Shown: positions 21,991 to 29,169 of the stretch, piece after piece
Position numbering within the stretch: position 1 is the first letter of the stretch
Layout of the letters: every line of letters starts with the position of its first letter
NCBI GenBank assembly: GCA_024278415.1
Contig: JAJRTI010000366.1
Coordinates: 1-29,169 of the forward strand
Origin: Planctomycetota bacterium
Lineage (GTDB): Bacteria > Planctomycetota > Brocadiia > JAJRTI01
DNA: 29,169 bases
Direction of reading: 5' to 3'
Translations under genes and position numbers: made by a program
The notes under the pieces: model-generated
What the model saw: only the letters and a program-made list of their open reading frames with translations
Told to the model about the DNA's origin: nothing
Database searches by the model: none

Positions 21991-23025
21991 CTAGTACGCG
22001 CCGAGCCGACGCGCGGTCTCGACCATCGCGCGCATGTTCTCGACCGGCGTGCCGCGGGGGATCATCTCGCCGCTGTTGAATGCGTACCCGCCGCCTTCCT
22101 TGCAGATGGCGAAGATCTCCTCGGCTTGCGCAATCACGTCGTCGGGCGTGCCGTTTTGGAGGACGTTGACCGGGTCGAGATGGCCCGAGATTGCGTTCTT
22201 GCCTTTCGTCACCGCGCGCGCCTCGGCGAGGTCCGCTTCCGGGCCGGCGCTGATGATGTCCACGCCCAGGTCGACCTGCCGCGCGAGGTAGTCGGTCTTG
22301 ATCTCGCTGTTGTGCAGGAACGTGAGCAGGCCCATCTCGCGGCATCTTGCGGCAAGGTCCGCGCAAGGCTGGAACGCGAACGCGTTGTAGTGCTGGAGCG
22401 AGATGAGGTTGCTCATCGCGTTGCAATCGCCCACCCACACCGCGTGCGCGCCCGCGTCGAACTGGGACTTGCAGAAGCTGCCCTGCAACTCCAGAAAGAA
22501 CGCGTTCGTGTCGTGCACGAGTTGCGGGTCGGTGATCGTGAGCACCATGGTCTCCTCGATGCCGTACAGCAGCGCAGTCGAGGTGAAGGGCGCGGCCACG
22601 CGGCCGGTCACGCAGACCGTGTCGCCGAATCGGCCGCGAATTTTGCCAATGGCTTCGAGAAGGATGGGGATGCGGCCGGCGGCCGTGGTGTCGAAGTGCT
22701 GGAGCGAGTCGAGCGTCTCGCGGGTGGGGGGGAGGTACTCGCAGGTGGCGCGGAGGATGTTGCCGTCGCCCTTCACACCCACGCCGAGCGGCTCGAACTC
22801 GAAGCAGTCGTCGACCTGGAGCCACGCCCAGTCGTAGTCGAACTCTTCGATGGCCGCAGACCAGCAGTCCGCGAGCTTCTGCGGGTCGTCGGTGATCTCC
22901 TGGTACGTCCCTTTGTCGTACCACTTGACATCGAACTCTTCGCTCAACGCGAAGACAGGCACGCGCGTGGGCACTTCGCAGGCCACGACCTTGCGCAGGT
23001 CGTCCATTAGTCCGTCGTAGGGCAT
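21991..23025 (-). CDS. Second URO-D family protein (methyltransferase type)
   Basis: A 344-residue URO-D superfamily protein. It has the family signs VPVFALSEEFDVKWY near the start, the strand AWLQVDDCFEFEPLGVGVKGDGN, GRVAAPFTSTALLYGIEETM, DAGAHAVWVGDCNAMSNLIS, LTFLHNSEIKTDYLARQVDLGVDIISAGPEADLAEAR and SGHLDPVNVLQNGTPDDVIAQAEEI...AFNSGEMIPRGTP. The last block matches the MtaA/MtbA-like branch that handles methyl groups on corrinoid proteins rather than HemE. It shares the fold, but little direct sequence, with the gene at 11162. The ATG at 23025 has AGGAG seven bases upstream; the frame upstream to 23097 is repeat sequence. No corrinoid protein gene is adjacent, so the partner is unknown. Confidence 0.8.
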   Translation of the reverse strand: MPYDGLMDDLRKVVACEVPTRVPVFALSEEFDVKWYDKGTYQEITDDPQKLADCWSAAIEEFDYDWAWLQVDDCFEFEPLGVGVKGDGNILRATCEYLPPTRETLDSLQHFDTTAAGRIPILLEAIGKIRGRFGDTVCVTGRVAAPFTSTALLYGIEETMVLTITDPQLVHDTNAFFLELQGSFCKSQFDAGAHAVWVGDCNAMSNLISLQHYNAFAFQPCADLAARCREMGLLTFLHNSEIKTDYLARQVDLGVDIISAGPEADLAEARAVTKGKNAISGHLDPVNVLQNGTPDDVIAQAEEIFAICKEGGGYAFNSGEMIPRGTPVENMRAMVETARRLGAY

Positions 23026-23079
23026 GGGTGGGCTCCTAGAGGGTTCGGCGGATTGCTCAACGCTGCCGCCCGGGCCGTT

Positions 23080-23206
23080 CGTAGTAGGGCGATTCATCGC
23101 CCGTCTCCACAGCGGCCGACGGGCGATAAATCGCCCTACGACAAGCCAGCGGCGTCTTCCGCACAGTGGAGCACGATGTCTCGTCTGAGGCGCATGGGAA
23201 AACTCC
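23080..23206. repeat. Bipartite palindromic element, copy 3
   Basis: The core at 23080-23142 has GTAGTAGGGCGATTCATCGC opposite GGGCGATAAATCGCCCTACG. On the minus strand its flank (CGGAAGACGCCGCTGGCTTG) matches the flank of copy 1 at 687-706 with one difference, and GGAGTTTTCCCATG (23206-23193) corresponds to the copy 1 end at 655-668. It lies between the operon end at 23209 and the second URO-D gene. Confidence 0.65.
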
Positions 23207-23208
23207 TA

Positions 23209-25557
23209 TCACAGATCGTCTTGCGTGGGCGGGGGGGCGTGCCGAGTCACGCCGCTATACTGTTCGCGTTGGTCGCGCTGCGCGAGGCGCCAGCGCTTGA
23301 AGAGCACGCGCTGCGCGGGTGCGAGCAGCTTGGCCGCGCCGGATTCGAGTTGCGCTTCCAGCGTTTGCTGCCGTTCGGACAGCTTCTCGAACGGGATATT
23401 CTTGAGTGCGCCGGCCCAGAGGTCTCGCGTGCGCCGGCGGTACTGTTCCACGAGCGCGGCGAGCTTGCTTTGCGCATTCTCATCGAGGCTGGCGTCCGCG
23501 GCGAATTTGGCGAACTGGGCTTGCCTCCATTTGAAGGCCCACGCGTCGAGTTCGTCCCGCGCGGCCGCGTAAGCGTCTTCGTCCAGCGGCATGGGCTGAG
23601 GGCCGGTGGCGGGCGGGAGGCGGTCGAGGAACCACAGCTCCATGCGCGCCTGCTGGTCTTCGTCGAGCAGGGCTGCGATCTCACGCCGGCGCTGGGCCAG
23701 CAAGCCGGCTTGCACCGCGGCCCAGACGCGTCCGTCTGCGCCGGCGTCGCCGAGCATGGCCCATGTGGCGAGTTGCAGGGACCGGAACTTTTCGAACAGG
23801 GTCTCGATCTGCCGGGTCTGCTCAGGCGAGGCGGATACGATTGTGCAGAGCCCTTCCGCGGCTGGCCGGCGAAACTCGCCCAACTGGGTCACCACGCGCG
23901 CGGGCGAGTCTGGGAGGGGTGCGGCCTTCGGCGCCACGGGCTGGGCGCCGCCGAGCTTGGCCAGCTCGCGGCGAGCCCACTTGTGTAGGCTGGACGTGTA
24001 TCGCGCGTACGGGCCGGTAATGACGACGTTCAGCGCGGCCTCGAAGCACCGCCTTGCCTCGTCCGGCTTCTTGGCCCGGACGAGTTGCTGCCCCAAGTAG
24101 ACGCCGGCGCGGGCCGCGTGATAGCTGTTGGGGTATTGCATCGCGCGGTGCCAGGCCTGCATGGCCGCGTCCGTGAGCTGCTGGCGCAGGAGCAGTTGGC
24201 CCCACGTGAATAGGTAGCTCGGGGCTTGGGCCGAATTGGGGAAGCCTTGGGCGAGCTTTTCGTACGCGCGCGTGGCTTGCGGCGCGTCCCCGCGGCGGTA
24301 CAGGATCTCCGCCAACGTTTTAAGCGCCAGTTCGTCGTCGGGCAGTGCGAGCGCGCCGCGGGTATTGGTTGGCTGCCATTGGGCGCGGTAGCGCGTGCCG
24401 AAGGGGTCCAGGGCTGGGCCGAGGGACCAGCGGTACGGGAACATGGCCGTGGTCTCGAAGTCGGCCTCGGCTTGTTCGAGGAGCCCGGCCGCGCACTGTG
24501 CCGCGGCCGCCCATGCCCAGGCGCGCTTCCACACCTCATAGCGCAGTGCGTGGGGCGGAGTCGAGTCGAGCACGGCCTGCGCAAGCACGCGCGCGCGGGG
24601 CAGATCGTTGCGTCGATACGCGGCCTGCACCCGCGAGAGGTAGTCCATGGGCAGGCCGAGCGCATAGTAGGCCATCCACTCCCGTTCGAGCGTGTCCATG
24701 GGCTTGCCGAAGACTTGCTCGAAGATGGCGCTCATGCCCGGGTAGCGGGCGGTCTTGGCGTCGAGCGACGTTTGCCAGAAGCGGATCATGGCCTCCTGGC
24801 CGTAGCGCTGCTCCAGGAAGTGCAAGGCCGATTCGACGACGCGCGTGTTGAAGCCGCGGCGCCTGCGGCGCACTTGCCGGGGGTTCATGCGTTCCAGGTC
24901 GCCCCACCGCGGCACGACGTTGTCCCGCAGCCACATGGCGTACAGCTCTTGCCGGGGCCGCAGCACCGCGAACGCGCGCATGAGGCCCATGGAGAAGTAG
25001 CGCGCCATGAACTCTCCCGACCACCAGCACCACGGCCCATTGTCCTGCCCCATCTGCTCCGCGCGCGTGTGCCGGAACAGGTGCGTGGTTTCGTACATGA
25101 TGCTCGCCAGACGGTCGACCGCGTCGTGTGTTTCAGACGCGATGAACGACTTGCCGGCGAAGTCTTGGGCCGCCGGGTATTGTGCGCTGCGCCGGCGGGA
25201 CTCCAGGGGCCGGCACAGCGCGTTGTACTGCTGCCGCGTGGCCGGCATGAACACGAACACGCGCGAGTCGCATTCGACGCCGGCCCGGCCCTTGAGGAAC
25301 GTCCAGATGTTGTCCACGCGCTCGGCGACTTGGCGCACGTGCTCGGCCTGGACTTGCGGCAGGTAGTAGAGCCGGAAGTGTTTGGTGTCGATCCAGCGCC
25401 ATTCGTAGCCTTTGAGGCGCACGGTTTCGCTCGGCGCCACTTGGGTGGGATGGATGAGGCGCAGCCCATCCCAGTCGCTCGCTGCGCGCGCGGGATAGGA
25501 GGCCGCGAGCAAGGCAGCGATGCACGCGAAACGGCTGATGCTACGCGTCCTGGTCAA
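23209..25557 (-). CDS. Secreted peptidase-MA-like protein with TPR repeats, zinc site degraded
   Basis: Starting at TTG 25557, the 782-residue product opens with a signal peptide (RSISRFACIAALLAASYPARA, cleaved near residue 25). Residues about 45-240 match the peptidase-MA-like (gluzincin) fold: HFRLYYLPQ, VFVFMPATRQQY and YETTHLFRH, where HExxH should stand; the first histidine is Tyr155, so zinc binding and catalysis are probably lost. Residues about 300-520 contain TPR-like units (YRRGDAPQATRAYEKLAQGFPNS and the next two). The last 250 residues are helical, Gln/Arg/Glu-rich. The start is open: TTG 25557 overlaps the previous gene by 17 bases and has AGAGG upstream; ATG 25596 would hide the signal peptide. 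It is the third gene of the operon and likely acts outside the inner membrane as a binding protein. Confidence 0.65.
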   Translation of the reverse strand: MTRTRSISRFACIAALLAASYPARAASDWDGLRLIHPTQVAPSETVRLKGYEWRWIDTKHFRLYYLPQVQAEHVRQVAERVDNIWTFLKGRAGVECDSRVFVFMPATRQQYNALCRPLESRRRSAQYPAAQDFAGKSFIASETHDAVDRLASIMYETTHLFRHTRAEQMGQDNGPWCWWSGEFMARYFSMGLMRAFAVLRPRQELYAMWLRDNVVPRWGDLERMNPRQVRRRRRGFNTRVVESALHFLEQRYGQEAMIRFWQTSLDAKTARYPGMSAIFEQVFGKPMDTLEREWMAYYALGLPMDYLSRVQAAYRRNDLPRARVLAQAVLDSTPPHALRYEVWKRAWAWAAAAQCAAGLLEQAEADFETTAMFPYRWSLGPALDPFGTRYRAQWQPTNTRGALALPDDELALKTLAEILYRRGDAPQATRAYEKLAQGFPNSAQAPSYLFTWGQLLLRQQLTDAAMQAWHRAMQYPNSYHAARAGVYLGQQLVRAKKPDEARRCFEAALNVVITGPYARYTSSLHKWARRELAKLGGAQPVAPKAAPLPDSPARVVTQLGEFRRPAAEGLCTIVSASPEQTRQIETLFEKFRSLQLATWAMLGDAGADGRVWAAVQAGLLAQRRREIAALLDEDQQARMELWFLDRLPPATGPQPMPLDEDAYAAARDELDAWAFKWRQAQFAKFAADASLDENAQSKLAALVEQYRRRTRDLWAGALKNIPFEKLSERQQTLEAQLESGAAKLLAPAQRVLFKRWRLAQRDQREQYSGVTRHAPPPTQDDL

Positions 25558-26239
25558 CGGTGGGGTTCCTCTCGGATGGCGGATTCTCTGGCTCATGAGG
25601 CAGTTCTTGCGGCATGGCTGCGTCGTGGGACGCGGCGTCGCCTGAGGCCGCGAGGCCGGCGGCCATGCGCAGGCGCTCTCCTTCGCGCTGGGCGCGCACT
25701 TCGCGTTTTTGCGCGGCCACTTGCCGGTGGCCTTCCACGAGCCGAAGGAGGATGGGATAGGCTGCGAGCGCGGCAATGAAGCCAATGGCCATGCCGCCCA
25801 CCCACAGCGGTATCACGACGGACGAGCCGAAGCGGAACAGCTCCCGAATCCCGGCGGACCAGCCGTCGCTCTCCAGGCGCATGAGCACGTGCCGCATTCG
25901 CGCGTGGAGGGGTTTTTGGCCGAGCAGCCAGGCGCCGGTGCTGTAGGTGAACATGTAGACCGGCACGACCGTGAAGGGGTTGGAGATGTACGTGAGCACA
26001 ATCGCCGCGAAGCGGCTGCACTTGAACGCGGTTGCGGCTGCGAAACCGATGATCATCTGCACGCCAAAGGTGGGGGTGAACGCGATGAACGCGCCTATCG
26101 CCCCTCCGAGCGCGATCTGATGCGGCGTGGCCTTTTGGGTGGCGAGCCGGCGCACGAGGCGTTGGCCTCGGATCCAGAGGTAGACCCCCAGGTCCATCAG
26201 CCGGCGGGCGCGCGGTTTGCGAAGCAACTCATTCGCCAT
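25541..26239 (-). CDS. DUF2062 membrane protein
   Basis: The 232-residue protein matches DUF2062: a basic start with a short helix, then QKATPHQIALGGAIGAFIAFTPTFGVQMIIGFAAATAF and LTYISNPFTVVPVYMFTYSTG, giving a conserved hairpin of membrane helices, and another helix at about 145-165 (VVIPLWVGGMAIGFIAALAAYPILL). The tail is charged and Ala/Pro-rich. The function of DUF2062 is unknown; members are often near glycosyltransferases or envelope genes. The ATG at 26239 lies 11 bases inside the end of the channel gene and has GGAGG upstream, so the two are translated together. The next gene starts before this one stops. Confidence 0.8.
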   Translation of the reverse strand: MANELLRKPRARRLMDLGVYLWIRGQRLVRRLATQKATPHQIALGGAIGAFIAFTPTFGVQMIIGFAAATAFKCSRFAAIVLTYISNPFTVVPVYMFTYSTGAWLLGQKPLHARMRHVLMRLESDGWSAGIRELFRFGSSVVIPLWVGGMAIGFIAALAAYPILLRLVEGHRQVAAQKREVRAQREGERLRMAAGLAASGDAASHDAAMPQELPHEPENPPSERNPTVDQDA

Positions 26240-29169
26240 CGCGGCGGCCCTCCTCTGCGGCGCCCGCGGCCGCGTGCGGCAGCGGAACGCTCGAGCGCAC
26301 GTGCAGGTCGCGTTGCGGGAACGGGATCTCCACGTTGCGCTCCCTGAAAATGGCGTCGATCGCGTAGTTCAGGTTGCTCGTCACCATGGGAATCGTGGCC
26401 GGATCGCGCACCCACACGAGCAGCTCGAAGTCCAGCGAACTGTCGCCGAAGCCCATGAACCACACGTCCGGCGTCGGGTAGTCGAGCACGTCTTGCTCTG
26501 CTTTCGCGACCGTGAGCAGGCAATCTTTCACCTTCGGCACATCCGATCCATACGCCACTCCCACGGCCACGTGCACCCGCGTGCGCGGGTCGCGGCCGTG
26601 CCAGTTGACCACGTTGCTTTCGATGAACTTGGAGTTGGGCACGATGACGTTGACCCGGTCCCGCGTCTCGATGACCGTGCTGCGCGTGCCGATGTGGCGC
26701 ACCCACCCCGACAGGCCCGCATCCACGTCGATGAAGTCCTGGAGCCGAATGGGCCGCTCGAAGAGGATGATGATGCCGCTGATGAAGTTGCTGATGATGT
26801 TTTGCATGCCGAAGCCGATGCCGATGCCGAAGGCTCCGGCGAAGACCGTGAGCGCGCTCAGCGGCACGCCGGCCACGGTCATGCCGTACGCACAGATCAT
26901 GCCCACGGCCACATAGTAGACGCACGACCGAATCGTGTGCCAAGCCCCGGCCCGGCGCGTGGGGTCGGAGAAGAAGGCCTGGTCGACTGCTTTGCGCGCG
27001 AGGGTGGCTGCGAAGAGACCGACGAGCGCGACGGCCAGCCCCGCCAGGATCTTGAGCGGGCTGGTGGGCGCCGCGTCACCGAGCGGAATCTGGGTCGTCC
27101 TCACCCAGGCCACAGCCCCGCCGAGCGCGGCTTCGATGTGGGCGAAGCCAGCCCTCACAATGGCAGGCGAAGCTTCGGACTTGATCGCGGCCGCGAAGCG
27201 CCAGCGCCACACCGCGCCCACCGCGCCCACGACCGCGGCTGCCACGGCGAGCGTGAGCGCGTGGCTCCAGGTGAACGCGCCCGCCCCCTCTTTGGCCGGC
27301 TGCCTGCTCCGGGAGTAGCGCCGGCGCACGTGGCGCACGACGAGCCGCGAGAGGGCGTAGCCGGCCACGACGATACACACGCTCGCCACGAGCGTGCGCG
27401 CCATTTCCTTGGCCATGACGCGGTACCCGGCCAACCACACGGCCAGGATGGCCACCACGAAACACGCGGCCAGCGGATACAGCACGGTCAAACTCGACCG
27501 CACGAGCTTGCCCGCCCACGTGGTGGCTTGCGGCATGATCTTGCTGATGAAGAACGGATGGGAGATGAAGACGATGCCAATCACCACGAGCGCAAGCTTG
27601 TACATGCTCCAGCACAGGGCGATCAACTCCTCAGCCGTCTCCTTGTCGGCCTGGTAGTGCCGCAGCCCCTGCACGGTGAGCCAGGCGAGGATACTCGCAA
27701 ACAGCACCAGGCCAATGATGCGGTGCATGTGGCGGCACAGCGATTCGTTCCACAGGAGCAGGCGCCGGTCTTCGCGATGGGGCGAGAAGGCCGCGCTGGA
27801 CAGGGAGTGGAGCAGGCGAAACACGCCGAGCATCATGGCCGCGTCGAGCACGGCTGCGCGCAGGGGGCTGTTGGCCTCGAGCCATTGTGTGCCGGCCGCA
27901 ACGAGCCCGCAGAACAGCAGCACGGACATGCTGCGGCTTACGATGTACGGCAACGCGAGCCGCGCCCGGCCGGTGAAACGGCCATTGAACTTTGCGCGCA
28001 GCGACCGACGCCATTTCTTGAGCAGCCGGCGCAAGAGCCAACGGATCGCCAGCGCCAGCGCGAGGGCGCCCAGTGCGATGAGGCTGTTGTGTATGAGTTG
28101 CTTCTTGCCGACCCGAGCCACCCAGGCGTCGAAGACCTCCTGGTAGTTCTTGGCCGCCTCCACGGCTTTGGCATAGCCGGCTTGCATGCCGGCCCAGGCC
28201 CGCTTGAGCGCCGTCATGGAGATGCCGGCCTCTTCCCGCTTCCAGAGCACTTCGCTCCGGCGTTCCATGAGCCGCTGCTGCACGCGCTGGAGGGCCTCCA
28301 TGCGGCGCCGCACCACGTCCAGGCGTTTCGCATACAGATCGACGATTCTCTGTGCGCAATCGAGTTGCTTTTCGATGAGTGCCCGGCGCTTGCCGAGGTA
28401 TTGCCGATACTGCTGGCGCTGCTCGTTGGTGTCGAGTTGCGCCAGATCCACGTCCGCGGGGCTCGGCTCGCCGGCTTGGCCGGCGACGGCGAGTTTGCGC
28501 AGCTTGTCTCTTACCCCGGCCAGCTTGCGTTCGGCTCCGGCCTTGAGCCCCTGGATCGCTTCCTGCTCTTGGACGGCCTGTCTTTGCTCCAGCCCGAGGC
28601 GGCGCTGGTCATCGACCAACTCGTCCGCGGCCTTCTTGGCGTCGGCCATCACGTCGAGCCGATGGTCGAGCCCCCTGAAAGCTGCTTCGTCTTCCTTGGC
28701 CTCCTTCTCTACGTTGACCGCATCCATCTGGATATTGTAGAGCGCGACCTTTTCGTCTTCGACGTGGATCTGCATCTGGAGCAGGATCTTTTCGCTGTAG
28801 CCTGCGGCCTGCTTGGCGGCGATGAGTTTCTGGCGGCGCTGCTCGGCCCGATCGCGCTTGACATCGAGTGCGGCCTCCTCCTCCATCGCCTGGGCCTTCT
28901 GGAGTTCGGCCTGCTTGATGGCCTCGGCCTCGGCGGCTCGTTTGCGTTCGAGATCGGCCGCGGCGGCTCGCGCCTTCAGGGCGTTTGCCGTGGCTTCGGC
29001 GATACGCACCTGGATCCGGGCTCGGTCTACCTCGAAGGCGGCCCGCCGGTAAGCGGCTTTTGCCTCCTCGATCTGCTGCGCGGCCAGGCCCCATGCCGAC
29101 TCGTCGTGGTCCACGCGGCAATGCTTGAGCAGCAGCAGATCCTCGCTGGTGAGTTTGGCCGTCCGGGGC
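26229..29169 (-). CDS. Large MscS-family mechanosensitive channel with coiled-coil N-terminus, 5' end outside window
   Basis: The frame stays open to the right edge, so the true start is beyond 29169; at least 979 residues are present. From the edge: a helical, Glu/Ala/Arg/Lys-rich coiled coil of about 340 residues, a second helical stretch, then about eight to ten membrane helices, and a C-terminal MscS domain. The pore helix region is LTVFAGAFGIGIGFGMQNIISNFISG, followed by the beta domain (SGWVRHIGTRSTVIETRDRVNVIVPNS) and the VVNWHGRDP..VHVAVGVAYGSDVPKV vestibule portion. This is the MscK/MscM-like giant class, in which the extra N-terminal part lies in the periplasm. It opens under membrane tension to release solutes. 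It heads the operon with DUF2062 and the peptidase-MA-like protein, so these may work with it. Confidence 0.87.
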   Translation of the reverse strand, partial: PRTAKLTSEDLLLLKHCRVDHDESAWGLAAQQIEEAKAAYRRAAFEVDRARIQVRIAEATANALKARAAAADLERKRAAEAEAIKQAELQKAQAMEEEAALDVKRDRAEQRRQKLIAAKQAAGYSEKILLQMQIHVEDEKVALYNIQMDAVNVEKEAKEDEAAFRGLDHRLDVMADAKKAADELVDDQRRLGLEQRQAVQEQEAIQGLKAGAERKLAGVRDKLRKLAVAGQAGEPSPADVDLAQLDTNEQRQQYRQYLGKRRALIEKQLDCAQRIVDLYAKRLDVVRRRMEALQRVQQRLMERRSEVLWKREEAGISMTALKRAWAGMQAGYAKAVEAAKNYQEVFDAWVARVGKKQLIHNSLIALGALALALAIRWLLRRLLKKWRRSLRAKFNGRFTGRARLALPYIVSRSMSVLLFCGLVAAGTQWLEANSPLRAAVLDAAMMLGVFRLLHSLSSAAFSPHREDRRLLLWNESLCRHMHRIIGLVLFASILAWLTVQGLRHYQADKETAEELIALCWSMYKLALVVIGIVFISHPFFISKIMPQATTWAGKLVRSSLTVLYPLAACFVVAILAVWLAGYRVMAKEMARTLVASVCIVVAGYALSRLVVRHVRRRYSRSRQPAKEGAGAFTWSHALTLAVAAAVVGAVGAVWRWRFAAAIKSEASPAIVRAGFAHIEAALGGAVAWVRTTQIPLGDAAPTSPLKILAGLAVALVGLFAATLARKAVDQAFFSDPTRRAGAWHTIRSCVYYVAVGMICAYGMTVAGVPLSALTVFAGAFGIGIGFGMQNIISNFISGIIILFERPIRLQDFIDVDAGLSGWVRHIGTRSTVIETRDRVNVIVPNSKFIESNVVNWHGRDPRTRVHVAVGVAYGSDVPKVKDCLLTVAKAEQDVLDYPTPDVWFMGFGDSSLDFELLVWVRDPATIPMVTSNLNYAIDAIFRERNVEIPFPQRDLHVRSSVPLPHAAAGAAEEGRRDGE

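Noticed and set aside
22126..23010. Open frame of 294 codons on the plus strand opposite the second URO-D gene
   Set aside because: Antisense to a well-supported gene; no recognisable domain.
23026..23097. 24-residue extension of the second URO-D protein
   Set aside because: It is translated palindromic repeat, and AGGAG stands before the ATG at 23025.
24226..25779. Open frame of 517 codons on the plus strand
   Set aside because: It lies fully antisense to the peptidase-MA-like gene, which has a signal peptide and TPR units; the plus-strand translation is Arg/Gly/Ala/Pro-rich without motifs.

Overview
The window is 29 kb of GC-rich bacterial chromosome with ordinary sigma70-type promoters. 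Several lack nothing but an A or T from a TTGACA / TATAAT match, and almost all have a 17-bp spacer. The gene mix (two uroporphyrinogen-decarboxylase-like methyltransferase-fold proteins, a ThuA-like protein, a NodB-fold deacetylase-like protein, paired SPFH proteins, a pseudopilin cluster) and the very high load of palindromic intergenic repeats suggest an uncultivated PVC-group or neighbouring lineage (Planctomycetota, Lentisphaerota/Kiritimatiellota or Hydrogenedentota). That placement is inference; there is no rRNA or marker in the window to settle it.

Layout. 1-4.6 kb: gcvH (-), a divergent chorismate synthase (+) and a polytopic membrane protein (+), separated by palindromic elements. 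4.7-8.5 kb: a three-gene operon of two SPFH/band-7 proteins and a membrane-anchored SGNH hydrolase, driven by a near-consensus promoter; the first SPFH protein has an N-terminal Cys/His knuckle and a strong in-frame internal start. 8.6-10.0 kb: three overlapping pseudopilin-type genes (-). 10.4-12.2 kb: an HD-domain phosphohydrolase (-) and a URO-D family protein (+) read from back-to-back promoters. 12.2-14 kb: accessory patch with a truncated HsdR nuclease domain and an IS200-type Y1 transposase lying between two near-copies of the same palindrome array. 14-17.4 kb: NodB-fold protein and an APC permease fused to a PTS EIIA domain. 17.4-18.2 kb: no gene, but a nested inverted-repeat element full of two-base-loop hairpins. 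18.2-23.0 kb (-): ThuA-like gene broken by one in-frame TAA, a restriction-modification pair (nuclease and SPPY methyltransferase), CoaB broken by one in-frame TAG, and a second URO-D family gene. 23.2-29.17 kb (-): an overlapping operon of a large MscS-type channel (running off the right edge), a DUF2062 membrane protein and a secreted, apparently inactive peptidase-MA-like protein with TPR repeats.

How the parts work together. The envelope is the main theme: SPFH pair plus SGNH hydrolase, pseudopilins, the MscS/DUF2062/secreted-protein operon and the APC-EIIA transporter all act at or across the membrane. Defence and mobility make up the second theme (HsdR remnant, R-M pair, Y1 transposase, MITE-like element). 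Core metabolism is represented by single scattered genes (gcvH, aroC-like, coaB). The most unusual items are the knuckle-SPFH fusion with two possible starts, the chorismate synthase lacking an invariant histidine, two single-stop gene disruptions within 3 kb, and the 17.6-18.0 kb hairpin element.
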